Shown here one piece after another: positions 1-11,321 of a stretch of 64,000 nt of DNA. Under the pieces are notes generated by a model. It was not told where the DNA came from. It saw nothing but the letters and a program-made list of their open reading frames with translations, and did not search any database. Positions within the stretch are counted from its first letter, which is position 1, and each line of letters begins with the position of its first letter. The translations under genes and the position numbers were made by a program. This DNA comes from Brachionus plicatilis (taxonomy: Eukaryota > Rotifera > Eurotatoria > Ploima > Brachionidae), in contig QEOQ01000303.1 of assembly GCA_010279815.1 (NCBI GenBank), positions 437,567 to 501,566 on the forward strand, given 5' to 3'.

Positions 1-122
1 GTCAATTCTTTAAATTGAAGAAATTTACCAAAAAAAATATATTTTTAGTTTTTCAGCTTTTAAAAATAAGAGCTAGATGATTTTTTCTTTTTTTGCCATA
101 ATGCTAAGGTAATTCTCTTAAA

Positions 123-183
123 CCATCCGACCGCAAGCAAAACGCGGTCGGATGGTCTTGTTTAACTCAACCATCCGACCGCG
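123..183. repeat. GC-rich triple inverted repeat (alternative hairpins)
   Basis: The 12-mer CCATCCGACCGC occurs at 123-134, its exact reverse complement at 144-155, and the same word again at 171-182. The match between 143-155 and 171-183 extends to 13 bp. The middle copy can therefore pair with either the left copy (9-base loop) or the right copy (15-base loop). It is strongly GC-rich against a background of roughly three-quarters A+T. Its function is unknown; it may be the subterminal structure of a transposon. Confidence 0.8.
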
Positions 184-321
184 TTCCGTGTTTTAGTAAA
201 AAAATGGTGTTTTAGCATAAGAATTTGGCTCGATACAATAAACAAAAAAAATAAAATTTATCATTTGCACAACTAATCTTTACGGATAACATATTTTGAT
301 CTTAAAAATATCTGCAAAATA

Positions 322-466
322 CAATGCTGATTTGATGCTTGGGATTTTGGTAATCTTAAGTAATTTTTCGAAATTTTCGTAATTTTTCATAATTTAACCT
401 TTTCTTACATAATTTTTCAAATAATTACGCTAAATTACCAAAAACCCTAGTATAAAATCAGCACTT
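322..466. mobile_element. Small MITE with TA target site (candidate)
   Basis: Imperfect terminal inverted repeats are visible: TGCTGATTT at 326-334 and its complement AAATCAGCA near 455-463, followed inward by related GGGATTTTGGTAAT and ATTACCAAAAACCC. Both ends abut a TA dinucleotide (320-321 and 467-468), as in Tc1/mariner-type insertions. The interior is AT-rich with repeats of the AATTTTTCG type. No coding capacity. Confidence 0.5.
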
Positions 467-970
467 TATTTTAGAATAGTTAATATCTTTCTTTTAAATA
501 TTTTAATAATTGTCTAAGCAATTTATTCTAAAATTCGAATATTATGGAACAGTTATAAGATCTTTTTTGAGTCACTTAATGTTGTGTCAGCTAAAAATTT
601 CAAATAAAAGTCTTTAAATATAAGTCATTGATTAATAATTCAAAAAATAAACAGGGGCAAATTTTCAGTGCAAATCCTATATTCCTCTTTCTGATAAAAA
701 TTAATTTTGCAATTAAAAAGAAAAATTATCTGAAGAAAGAAATATAGGCAATTCCTGAATACCTTTTGAGAAAATTTTTAAAATAATTTCCATGAAAAAA
801 AAGCTAAAAATGGCATTTCGAAATTTTCGGCCGAACTAATGACCGTTGACCAAAAAGTTGACGGTATTTTTGACAATCTTTATCATACGGGTTTTCAAAA
901 CTACGATCAAAAAATGACCACAAAAATCTCTCGCCAAATGCACCTGTTAGCTCTGACCACAACCACAACT

Positions 971-1013
971 ATTAAATAACGTCCCGTTACTCGCATATTT
1001 AAAGCTCTGCTTC
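971..1013 (+). repeat. 43-bp repeat, left copy
   Basis: This stretch is repeated at 1801-1843, exactly 830 bases downstream, with about four mismatches; both copies contain AAAGCTCTGCTTC. The two copies bracket the helicase fragment, so the bracketed unit may be one repeat monomer or an insertion with long flanking direct repeats. Confidence 0.75.
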
Positions 1014-1069
1014 ATCTAGTAAATTTTATAAGATTCAATAGCTCTGGAGCTGCTAGAAAATTAAAAAGT

Positions 1070-1617
1070 GATCAATTTGCAGATCTTTCTAATTCAATTT
1101 ATTACTCAATTAATTCAAAAATATACTTAACTTCAAAAATATGGACTTCCACAGGACGTGTTAATAGTGCTGGTGGAACAATTAAGGATATAATTTTCTC
1201 AGAAGATTACAAGCCAGGTGATTTACCGGAAGCAGTTATAATCGAATTTTGGATTATACTGGTCCTCAGTTTTTTGATGAACCTGACAAAAAAAATTATA
1301 TCCCAATTAATCCAATAAGTTCGTTTTCTAAAACACATACCGCTACCAGAACTCAAGTTCCAATTCAACTAGGATATAATATGACAATACACAAATCCCA
1401 GGGACAGACACTTAAAAAAACCACTATAGATCTTGGAAAATCTGAAAGATCACTAGGCTTAACGTTTGTCGCATTATCGCTTTTAAAAAATATAAATGAC
1501 TTTTTATTTGTTCCTTTTCCTTACGATAGGCTTACTAAAATTAAAGAAAGTATAAATTTAATTCCAAGGCAAACAGAAGAATTAAGATTAAATCAGTTAA
1601 AAGATAAAACATTATAA
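1070..1617 (+). pseudogene. Pif1-like helicase C-terminal fragment, frameshifted
   Basis: The frame from 1070 encodes a segment of helicase type (KIWTSTGRVNSAGGTIKDI ... LPEAVIIEF). After a frame change near 1246-1250 it continues DYTGPQFF ... YNMTIHKSQGQTL ... DLGKSERSLGLTFVALS, ending at a stop at 1617. TIHKSQGQTL and GLTFVALS are typical of the last superfamily-1 motifs in Pif1/RRM3-like helicases, which are often carried by Helitrons and other large DNA transposons. The Walker A part is missing, so this is a 5'-truncated, frameshifted relic. No Helitron Rep domain or terminus was recognised, so its parent element is not assigned. Confidence 0.8.
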
Positions 1618-1800
1618 ATATTTAAAAATTTATTGCCTAATTAATAACATATGATTAAAATGTTAATAAATACTTTTTTTCTACTTTTATTTGATATTTT
1701 ATAATCTTATTTCATTTACAATTTGAAAAATAAATATATTTAAATTAAACCTCATATACCCTTTTTGAACTAAGCCAATCAATATTTCAACACATTTGTT

Positions 1801-1843
1801 ATTAAATAACGGCTCGTTACTCGCATTTATAAAGCTCTGCTTC
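1801..1843 (+). repeat. 43-bp repeat, right copy
   Basis: Partner of the copy at 971-1013, in the same orientation, with differences at GTCC/GGCT and ATATTT/ATTTAT. It lies about 180 bases after the stop codon of the helicase fragment. Confidence 0.75.
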
Positions 1844-2186
1844 CTGTATCTTATCCCTAATTAACTGAATCAGTGACTTAGTTAAAAGCCGCGAATTCAC
1901 AGTAAAATTTATTTTTCTTACAAAACTTTGATATCAAAAAGCTTCTAGCTAAAATACAGATTATTAGAAAAAATTTAAACTTTATATGAATTAAAAAAGA
2001 AGTCTTTAAAGTGAAGATTTTTTTCAATATTTTTACAATATTTGTTTCAAAAAAGATTGATTTAATAAAAGAATAAAATATATCAAATTCTAAAAAATGA
2101 AATGACCATTGCATAATTTAAGTTAAATTTTTTTAAACTATTTAAGTTCATGAACTTAAGCAAATTTTGAACCTGCTCAATTAATA

Positions 2187-2772
2187 GCGGGTGTAGAATA
2201 AAAATGGCACAAAAATTTAGTTTAATTTGCTATAATAGTGGACAAGAACTTCCCCAATTTTTTTCAAAATTTAAAATCAGGCTGATCCTAGCTTTAAAAT
2301 AAATAAAAATTAAATCATAAAGTTGAATTTTCGATAAGTTGTTAGTAAAAATGTACGAAACCATCAAAAAAGATTAGTACAACTTTGTAAAAAGTAACCA
2401 AAATTTGCCAAAAGCTAAAGTTGTAAGGCGATTTACTGGTCTTGGATACCAAAAAAGTTCTGTTTATCGTTGGTTAGATGTTATAGAAAAAGATAAAACT
2501 TTCAAGAGAAAAAAAGGAAGTGGTAGACCTGCTAAAATTATAAAATTCGCACTTGCCTGAGCAATATGGACCCAAAGGTTGTACAAGATCATGCCAATGC
2601 TGTTCGCTTTAGGCTCGATATCATACGTCGTCATGGAGTTCAATACCTTAACTGATATTATTTTTTCAAAATAGGATGGTTCAGTTGTAAATTTAAGAAA
2701 ATATTAGTCTTTGATAAATAAAAAATTTTTTATGATAAAATTAATTTTGGGCCATTTTTTATTCTACCCCGT
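2187..2772 (+). mobile_element. Internally deleted Tc1/mariner-like transposon
   Basis: The ends form imperfect terminal inverted repeats (left GCGGGTGTAGAATAAAAATG; right end complement ACGGGGTAGAATAAAAAATG), and each end abuts TA (2185-2186 and 2773-2774), the usual mariner target duplication. Inside, about 2350-2560 reads, with one early stop, as a helix-turn-helix segment (KAKVVRRFTGLGYQKSSVYR, then KKGSGRPAKI). About 2565-2655 reads MDPKVVQDHANAVRFRLDII and stops, which resembles a transposase C-terminus. The DDE core between these parts is absent. It is a non-autonomous deletion derivative whose movement would have needed a transposase supplied elsewhere. The superfamily follows from the TA site and HTH; the exact family was not determined. 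Confidence 0.75.
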
Positions 2773-3624
2773 TATGTCAACAGTTGGTCTATGAGCTGGA
2801 AATTGTTCAATTTTTATTAAGCCTTTGTCTTTAAATATTAAAAATGTCTTTAAAATTAATAATAAAAAAATGTTGCTGTTTGTTTATAGTAAATTGATGA
2901 TTGATAATTTCAGTCTTTTTTTCATAAATTCTATTCTTTGTAAAATAAATAAATGTTATTTTTTATTTTGAATATATAAAAAAATTGAGAGTTTATCGAC
3001 TGTCCCATAGAGACGATATCTAAAATCTATTGCATTCAAAAATGCACTTGACCGTCATTGAATCCTTTTGAACAAAACTCTTCGCCAATGTCTTGGCCTC
3101 CACTTCATGAACAGAACTGAACTTATTTATAGAAATGGTCAAACTCCGACTAACTAGTAGGACAAAAGTAATAAACGAAATAATTGATCAAATTCAAATC
3201 ATCATTAAATAAAAATCAATTCAACGCAACAAAAAACGAAGAACAACATGTCTAGATGAATACCCTCATACCCCATTCTGATTTTTTATTTTTAATCAAT
3301 ATCAAAATAGTTTCAAAAAATTTCAATACATGCTAAATTAAAATTTTGAGTCTCTTTGACTGTTGGACTGTAGAAAAGCTCTATCTTTACTAAACCTTTT
3401 TGAATAACAATAAAAATAGAGTATATCATATGATTTTTTAATTTAGCAAAAAATTATCTAATATTAATATATCAATTAAATAATTGAAAATATATTATCT
3501 TTCCTAGATAAAGAGTAATCTTGTTAGAAAGACTTCGATTAGACAAAGATAAAAATAAAATACTTAGACTAAATTTTCGAAACAGTTAAGCCAAATAAAT
3601 ATTTTTTGTTGTATAATTTAGACC

Positions 3625-6600
3625 ATGATCAAATTAGCTCAAGTTCTTATCCTTTTTCTAATCGTTGAATTCATCAATTGTCAAAAAATAAAATTTTGCA
3701 GCCCTGTGACTTCAAATATAAGTAAAATTTGAAATTCAGAAGTTTAAAAAATGATTTTGATTTTTTTCTAAAGATCCAGATGAATTGCCAAAGCTTCCTG
3801 ATGAATTTGAAGCTAGAGTTGAGCTTAATTCAATAAACGAAAACCTAAATAGTGAAGTAAAAATTTTGTATGACAGGAATGAAAAACGAGCTGATGTTAC
3901 GATACGAGATCAAAACAACACTTTTCGTCAAATTTACGACTTTGAACACGATCAACTTTTCACTTTAATCAGTAAATATTGACTAAAAATAAAAAATTTT
4001 AAAACAATCTTACAGTGGTGATTTGATAACAGTATTTTACGAAATATTACGTAAAATATCGTAAATTAACCAAATTTTACCACATTTTACGTAAATTAAC
4101 GTGGAATCTGAAAAGTGAAAAAGAGGTATTTTACGAAAAATTATGTAAATTTTCAGGATTTTCAGATAATTTTGGTAAAATTTAGTAAAAAGACATTTTT
4201 TCAAAAATTTTGAATTTTGAATTGGCCATTTAGAATTTTACAAAATTTCACCAAAATTATCTGAAAATCCTGAAAATTTACATAATTTTTCGTAAAATAC
4301 CTCTTTTTCACTTTTCAGATTCCACGTTAATTTACGTAAAATGTGGTAAAATTTGGTTAATTTACGATATTTTACGTAATATTTCGTAAAATACTGTTAT
4401 CAAATCACCACTGTAATTAATTAATATTCTAAAACTAATTTTGTTTAGACAAAGAATGCAAGGCAAAAAAAATATCAGAATCTACAGAGGAAAATTATTT
4501 TTTTGGTCTTATTCAAGATCAATCTGGGATTAATATGAAGCCGCCAAATTTTTTATTTCACTTCAACAATGATTTTCCACATGTAAAAATAATAAAATAA
4601 AAGCTTTAATAAATAGAAGATATTTCTTTTTATAGGAAAAATTAAACCAAACTACATATAGAGGTATTCCTGTGAATCATTTCAGGAGCTGTCAAGAATG
4701 GCCCGAAGTTAAAGCCAGTCTTCAAATAGACTATTATTTTACAGGTAAAAATACATTTATTAATTGAAAACTTATTAGTATTATTAACTAAAATTGTAGT
4801 GCCAGACTATAATCCTGCAGTTTCATTTTTTGGCGAAGTATTTAAAGAACTTCCAGTTGCTTCAGTTGTCAAGGGATTTATTGATATTAATGAAGTAAAT
4901 CAGACAAAACGTGAAATAAATCATGAGTACAATTTTTTTGAATTCAGACCCATAGTTCAAAGAAAATCGGAACTTTTTAATGTTTGTATTCTAATTTTTT
5001 TAATTTTTTATATAATTTTTTATTCAAAGCTGCCCCGAGGAATATATTGTGAAGGTCAATTATATAAAGAACAAATACCTTCTGTTCCGGAATCATATTC
5101 CTACATTACCGAAACTATAAATATCAAAGCAAAAATTGCTACTAGTGAAAGAGTAATTTAATTTATTTTTTTTTAAAAACTAAGAAATAAATAAAAAATT
5201 TTGTAAGGTATTTTATTCAAATTTTTTAAAAACTTTCCGACTTGATCTTGTGAATGGACTCAACATTGATGGAGTTAATATCCAAGAGCCGATCAAAATT
5301 ATACATGATTACAATAGCGGTAACAAAAATGATTAAAATTAATTGAAATTTAATTTTTTCCGAAAGGAGTTGCTTATGTTGTGAATAAAAATCGTGGAAA
5401 TTGTACATTTTATCCTTTAGGATCAATTCAATTAGATAATTTGGACGAAGCTCATTTGTCAAGCGGATTTTATACCCTAAAAAAGCCTGAAGAATTTCTA
5501 AAAATAGATGATACATATGTGTATGCTGGAGAGGTAAATACTTAAAAGAAAACTGAATAAGTAAAATTCAAATTCTTAAAAAATCTCATAATTGGTACAA
5601 ATTTTTTTTGCAAAGTAAAGAAATAAAAGGATAGACAAATTTTTATAAGTCTAATTCATCACTTCATAAATTGTCTTGAACAACGAATTTTCCTCTTAAA
5701 AATTATTTAATGAAAATAAATATAGAAATTAAAATTAAAGAACACAGTCACAAGTTTCTTAATGTTCTTAAAATTATAAGTAATTTTTTTTTATTCCTTT
5801 ACTGCAATGTTTAGATAAACAAAAACTAAATTTCAATTATGTTTAGAAAATTTTAAAATAAAGTAAAAGATCTTTGATTGAATTAGCTTTTGCAGAATTC
5901 TGTAATTCACCTTTGAAATTCACTTTTGAATTTTTTCTTACATTTGAAGGTGTGCATACTTGCAAAGTTTATACAAAAGATAAATTGGATAAAAGAAAAA
6001 AAAATTAATAAATATTAAATTTTGCACAGCAAAGTTTTAGACTATATGCTAAAGTTGGGCTGCTAGGCCGGATTTATTTTTATTTTTTCCTAAATATATT
6101 TAAGTCCATTTACAGACCTTTTTTATTAATCGATTAGAGTTAGTGATATTAATTAATACCAGAATTTAGATTTAGCTCAATTGCTTTGAATTCCAAGCAA
6201 TTGTCTTTTTTTCATTTTTGGTTTCGGCTTTAGACAAAAAAATTATCTACCTCAATTAATTAAATTATGAAATTTTAATTTGTTTTTATAAGTATAGTAT
6301 AAGATTTTCTAAGTATATATGTGCTGCTAAAGTATATTTTTTTAAGTAAAATAAAATTACTGAGAATTTCCTGATTATTTAATGAGCTTTTACTGAGCTT
6401 ATTCATCTTTATTATCACCGCATTCGTTAAATAATTCTTGTTCAGGATCTTTAATTCAATATTTTGATTTCTAAAAAAATTTTTTATTATAACTCAAGAA
6501 AAATAAAGAGAGAGTTGAGAATTTATCACATTTAAAATTTTTAAGGAAAATTACCAAAACTAGTTTTTTGCTTCTGGATTTGAGCTTTGTAATCAGAAAT

Positions 6601-9600
6601 TTAGACAAAAAGAACAAGTAGTCATTTAAATTTGCAATTTATTAGCACACTAATTAAATTGTTTAAGCAAACTAATTTTTTAACATTATCTTGATCCTGA
6701 TTTTGATTTGGTATTATTTTATTGCTTTGAATAAATATATTTGAGAACAAAAAGGTGAAAAATTCAAAAGTTTATTTTTATTTTTTGTTTTTAAACTAGT
6801 CCTAAGCTAAAAACAATTTTTTTAAAATTCAAATAAAATTGACCAATAATGTAAAGCTTAAAAAATTAAAAATTAATAATTATCTTTTTCTTTTGTGAAT
6901 AATTTAGTTTGAATTGTTTAAAAATATATTTAAAAATGAAAGTGCATCATAAATATATAAATTTTGACTTTCTTTTAATTTTTAAATTTACTTGAAATGA
7001 GTGAATTTTTTTGTAACTTAATTTTTTTATTAAAGAGATATGAGAGAGGCTTGTTATGTGATGTTTTTGTTTCGAAAAGAAATGATATTGTGGAATCATT
7101 AGAATTCATCACTGAATTATATCTTTTAAGAGTATTCGTTTATAAAACTAAAAATACCTAAAAAAAATTATAAATCATCAATTTAAGACACAAATTTATG
7201 CTGATCAAAGTACAGACAAATTAGAGAAAGTGGTTCCCATTTCGTATCATATAACAGGAGTAATTTTTTTTTAATTCATTAAATTTAATTTATTATTTTA
7301 TTAATTTACTAACCACTAGCAAAATTTTACATTGATAAGTCACGCTTTTGACTTTGACTCGCAATTAAACGTAAAAGATTTTGATGTGAGTCAATGTTTT
7401 CAAGGTAAAAGACGAATAAATTTCGGAATTCAATTTGGCTATCCAGATGGTGTTGGTAATGCAATATTTATCCAATTTTTATAATTTTTAAATTAACCTT
7501 TAATTAAAAATTAGATGAAGAATCATTTACAAAATTTTATGGGAGATTATTAGAAGAGGAATTTGATTTAAAAATCTTCAAGAGTTTTAAATTTTTCAGT
7601 GCCTCTCCATTACGAATTGCCCGACCACGATTTGAGCCTCGTCGTCGTGGTTTCACCGTATATTCGGCTATTACTGACCATGCAGATTCAATAAGTATTA
7701 TTTTTTATATTTTAAAGCATTTCCAATTTTAAAACAAAAAAATAACAAAACTCAAAAAAAATCCTTTATGTCTAAATTTAATGCAATAAATTGTCAACTG
7801 ATGCATCAAATGTGCCAGATAAATCCAGCTTTTGCAAGATTGAAAAATATTCAAAAAATGCCCATCATACACTAAAATGTATGATTTTAAGTAGCTGAAT
7901 TTAGCTAGAACATTTGATAAAAATTAAAAGTCAAATTATCTAAAAAGCTAAATTTCAGGTGATATAGAACCAAATTTACTTTTTGAAAAAAAATTGATTT
8001 TTTCTATTATTATTGTTTCTTTGTTTCAAAATATCTATCTTGAATTAATTTTTAATAATTTAAAATATCAAAGATCATTTTATCAAAAATGGAAAATCCA
8101 AAGTTGACTTACAAAAAGTTAAACATGGTGTTCCAGCTAACTCACCTGAAACATGTGCTGAAATTTGTCTGAGCGATTCACAGTATAATTTACCACTAGA
8201 TTACAAATGTATGAGCTTCGATTTGTGTATGCAACCAGTCGGAGGCTTTTTGTGCTCGTTTTATAACTACTCATTATCAACTGACCCTTCTGTTGTTTCT
8301 GAAAATATGCCCGAATGTGACCATTACTCAAGTATTCATTTAGAATTTATAATTGAAAATTGACAATCTTTTTTTCTAAGAAATTACTGAATGGTATGAT
8401 TCTGCCAGCAAAGAGGCTCTTTTCAGAATGATTGAAGAAAGTGTGGTTAGAAAAGAGCTTTATTTAGATGTGAAAGATGATAAAGGAAATCCTGTGGTAA
8501 AATTTTGTCAAAGCTTAAAAAGGCTTTGAGAAGTTCAAGAATGGAACTGAACTGAATGAAAAATAACTTTTTTTCTTTAAGTTCAAAATTATTTTTTGTC
8601 AATGCAACATGGTTCAGCATTTATAGCTGCATTATTAACCAAATTCTGATAAAATTCAGCAAGACCTTGACAGTTGCACCATTTTGCACTCACAGAACTA
8701 ATTTTTAAATTAAAGAAAAAAAATGTATGCATTTTTCAATATCAATTTGGTTTTTTTTCTTGAATTTCACAAATCCCTTAAAAAACTTTTTAAATAATTT
8801 TTTTAAATTCAGTTGACTTTCTCAGCATTTGATATATTTCAAGCTACTGAATCTTTTGGTCAAAGCGGTTCATCTGGTCAAAGTATTTATATTGATTTAG
8901 TTTTATTAACAACAAATTAATAACTTTGATAGCTTCATTTATAAAACAATTCGTTCTTGCCGCAGGAAATATTGATTTCAATGAAACAACTATTTTGAAT
9001 AGTGAACAGTTTATATTTAGAAAAAACAATGGTACTTCTTGGGATGAATGTGCCCGTAACTGTGTTCGTGAACCATCTTTTGAATGCCAAATTTATACTT
9101 ACAGCAAAGACACAAGAGAATGTAAGTGGTCCTCGATTGGAGAGCTTTTTGACAGCCAAGATCCTTCTAAAATGTATTTTATTGAAAAGGAAGGAGTTGA
9201 AATTTTTATTAGTAATATTTCTAAGTTAAATACAGAATTGTTTAAAAGTCCGAAATTAAAGCCCAATTCATAAAGTCCGGACGAATTTTTTTCCGCTTCA
9301 AGTAGTTATTGTGGCGGGCTAGTTAAAGTCAAAGTCACTAAAATAAAAGTCTTAGCCTACACTTTAAAAAAATAAAAATAAATTATTTGACTTGAAACTT
9401 GTGATTTTAAACAACTCTGATTAAATAATACAAAATTAATAAAAAAATATTGTTTATTAGAGGACCCTTTGTATAACTATATAAAATATCCATCCAAAGT
9501 AACATCAGTTGTTGATTATAGTGTACAGGATGCTTCTACGGAAAGTGAATGTGCCATTAGATGCAACAAAGAAACGTCCTTAAAATGTAGATCGTTCAAT

Positions 9601-10347
9601 TTTTGCAGCAGTGATGATGGAACATCCTATCGATGCCTTCTGAGTGAAACAAATATCCATAATTTAGACAAAGATCCAAACGTTGTAACCACTTCATTGT
9701 GCTCGCATTTTTCAAGTATCTTGTCTCACTAATAAAATTTATTAAATAATAATGAGAAATTAAGAACGAGCTTTGAATGATTTTCTACTAATTTCTCACA
9801 CTCAACTAAGTGTAGAACCCCAGACTAGGTTGTCTAGAACCAATGTAGAATCATGTGCAGAAATATGCTCCTATGACGATACATTTTTTTGCCGAAGCTT
9901 CGATTTTGATACAGAAACAAATACATGCTATTTGTACAGGGAAAATTTGGAAGATAAATATAACATTGAGTTGGGAATCAAAACTAATCAAAAAATTAAT
10001 CATTATTCAAGTAGAATTTAATTTCAAATTTTTTTAAAAGGAGTTGTAGTGATTATTTAAATTTAGGACAGTATTATGAAAAAGATGGGTCTCTAAAAAA
10101 TATTGAACCATTAGATAAACCTTCTGGTATTGGTGCAGGTAAACTTTTATTATTGTTGTAAAGCTAAAATAATAAAATTAAAATTAAAAAAGGGACAATT
10201 TTAGGCATTGTAATTGTTATAATAATTGGAGGAACATTTTTTGGAATTCTGACCGCATTTGTTTATTTGAAGTTGAGTAAAAAAAATGATTTGCTTCCGG
10301 TTATGAAATTTGTTAATCCAAATTATTCTAAGCAGGTTGATGAATAA
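3625..10347 (+). CDS. LolA-like/PAN-domain type I membrane protein, 20 exons
   Basis: Coding exons: 3625-3721, 3774-3971, 4449-4582, 4636-4744, 4800-4981, 5030-5152, 5208-5319, 5367-5533, 7036-7131, 7188-7259, 7320-7455, 7515-7694, 8074-8331, 8381-8496, 8813-8882, 8966-9211, 9461-9715, 9771-10010, 10067-10138, 10205-10347. All splice at GT-AG, keep frame and total 3006 nt (1001 residues). The start gives a signal peptide (MIKLAQVLILFLIVEF). Residues 30-535 form a beta-rich ectodomain resembling invertebrate LolA-like domains (PRGIYCEGQ, NKNRGNCTFYPLG); that assignment is inference. Four cysteine-rich PAN/apple-like modules follow (exons 13, 16, 17, 18), e.g. CARNCVREPSFEC. A membrane helix (IVIVIIIGGTFFGILTAFVY) lies at about 957-976, then about 25 cytoplasmic residues. 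A possible AATAAA signal sits at 10391. Suggested role is a surface receptor or adhesion/lipid-binding protein; the ligand is unknown. Confidence 0.85.
4011..4415. mobile_element. Palindromic fold-back MITE in intron 2 of the PAN gene
   Basis: Starts TACAGTGGTGATTTGATAAC and ends with the reverse complement of the same sequence. The two arms (about 185 bases each) pair almost perfectly around a loop near 4195-4230. The arms contain repeated TTTTACGTAA-type words. The outer TA on both sides looks like the target duplication. It lacks coding capacity. The host intron is 477 bases; without the element it would be about 72, like its neighbours. Family shared with 22561-23165. Confidence 0.85.
5534..7035 (+). 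other. Long intron 8 of the PAN gene, no feature seen
   Basis: This 1.5-kb intron is far longer than most others in the gene. It is AT-rich with no open frame of note and no terminal inverted repeats that I could find. Confidence 0.6.
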
Positions 10348-11321
10348 ATTTTAAATTTTCTATTAAATTTTGAATTAAACTTTTGGAAATAATAAAATTC
10401 ATTTAAGCTCTTTCAAATAAATTTTTTCTATTAACTTAATTTTTTTATTTAAAAGAAGAATTTTTTAAAATATTTTAATTATAAATAAAATTATATTAAA
10501 TGAGTGATTCATGTTCCAAAATATTGTATGCCAAACTTTTCAGTATCTTTCCGCTATCTGATCTTAGTCTTAGAGCTTTGCCTTTTTTCTTGAAATCATT
10601 GCTTTCGTTTGGCTTGTTTTTTAGAACAGAATATAAATTAGCTTAGGTTTAACAATGTCATTTTTGTCTTCGTTATGCCTCACTGTCTCGTTAAGCCAAC
10701 ATAAGCCAGTGGGCAAATTTGAATTATTAACGTAAACTTTCAAATGTAACTTTTTCCACTAGTTTTTCATGATGATGTATCAATTCATCGAAAAACTAAT
10801 TCATAGAAAATTAATAAAATTCATAGAATAAATTTTAGTAGATATATATTTCATAGAAATATACTCATAGAATTTTTTTCATAGAATTTATGTTAAAATC
10901 TTTAATAGAAAAATTTACAGATTAAATACATCTAAAAATATTTTTACGAACAAATTTTCAATGTATTTACGGTTTATTAACTCTTTAAATAATTTTTTTT
11001 TCAAATAAAATTTTAGTTATTTTTTCAATTTGATGTCAATAAAAAATTAAAAGAGATTATTATTCTAAAAAAATGATAAATTTTTTAAAATTTTTTTTCT
11101 CTATTTAATCCCTTAAAAAAATTGTACGAAAAAAAATCTATGAATTATACATTCACCGTTTTTCATTTGGTATTTTACGATACAATACGATAAAATTTCA
11201 AAATTGCAAAATCTTTTGACCTAGCAAAAGTTGAAACTTAGAAAGTTTATAGCGTTTGCAACTGACAGACTGACTGAGGGTTTAAAGTTGACTGTGTGCT
11301 TTTTTATTCAAAAATTGTAAA
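10348..11321. other. Intergenic, with a dispersed AT-rich repeat
   Basis: No gene seen. 10770-10900 has a degenerate run of CATAGAA-type words. 11044-11160 (around CTATTTAATCCCTTAAAAAA and AAAATCTATGAATT) is clearly related to 49828-49993, so it is a dispersed repeat. It lies just upstream of the LINE remnant. Confidence 0.6.

Noticed and set aside
1878..2114. Minus-strand open frame of 78 codons
   Set aside because: Composition is that of random AT-rich sequence (Phe/Ile/Lys runs), with no domain or splice context.
5226..5516. Minus-strand open frame of 96 codons
   Set aside because: It lies antisense across exons 7 and 8 of the PAN gene and is explained by them.
9255..9345. GTCAAAGTC-type words in PAN-gene intron 16 resembling the hAT MITE interior
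   Set aside because: No terminal CAGAGTTGG ends or target duplication, so membership cannot be supported.
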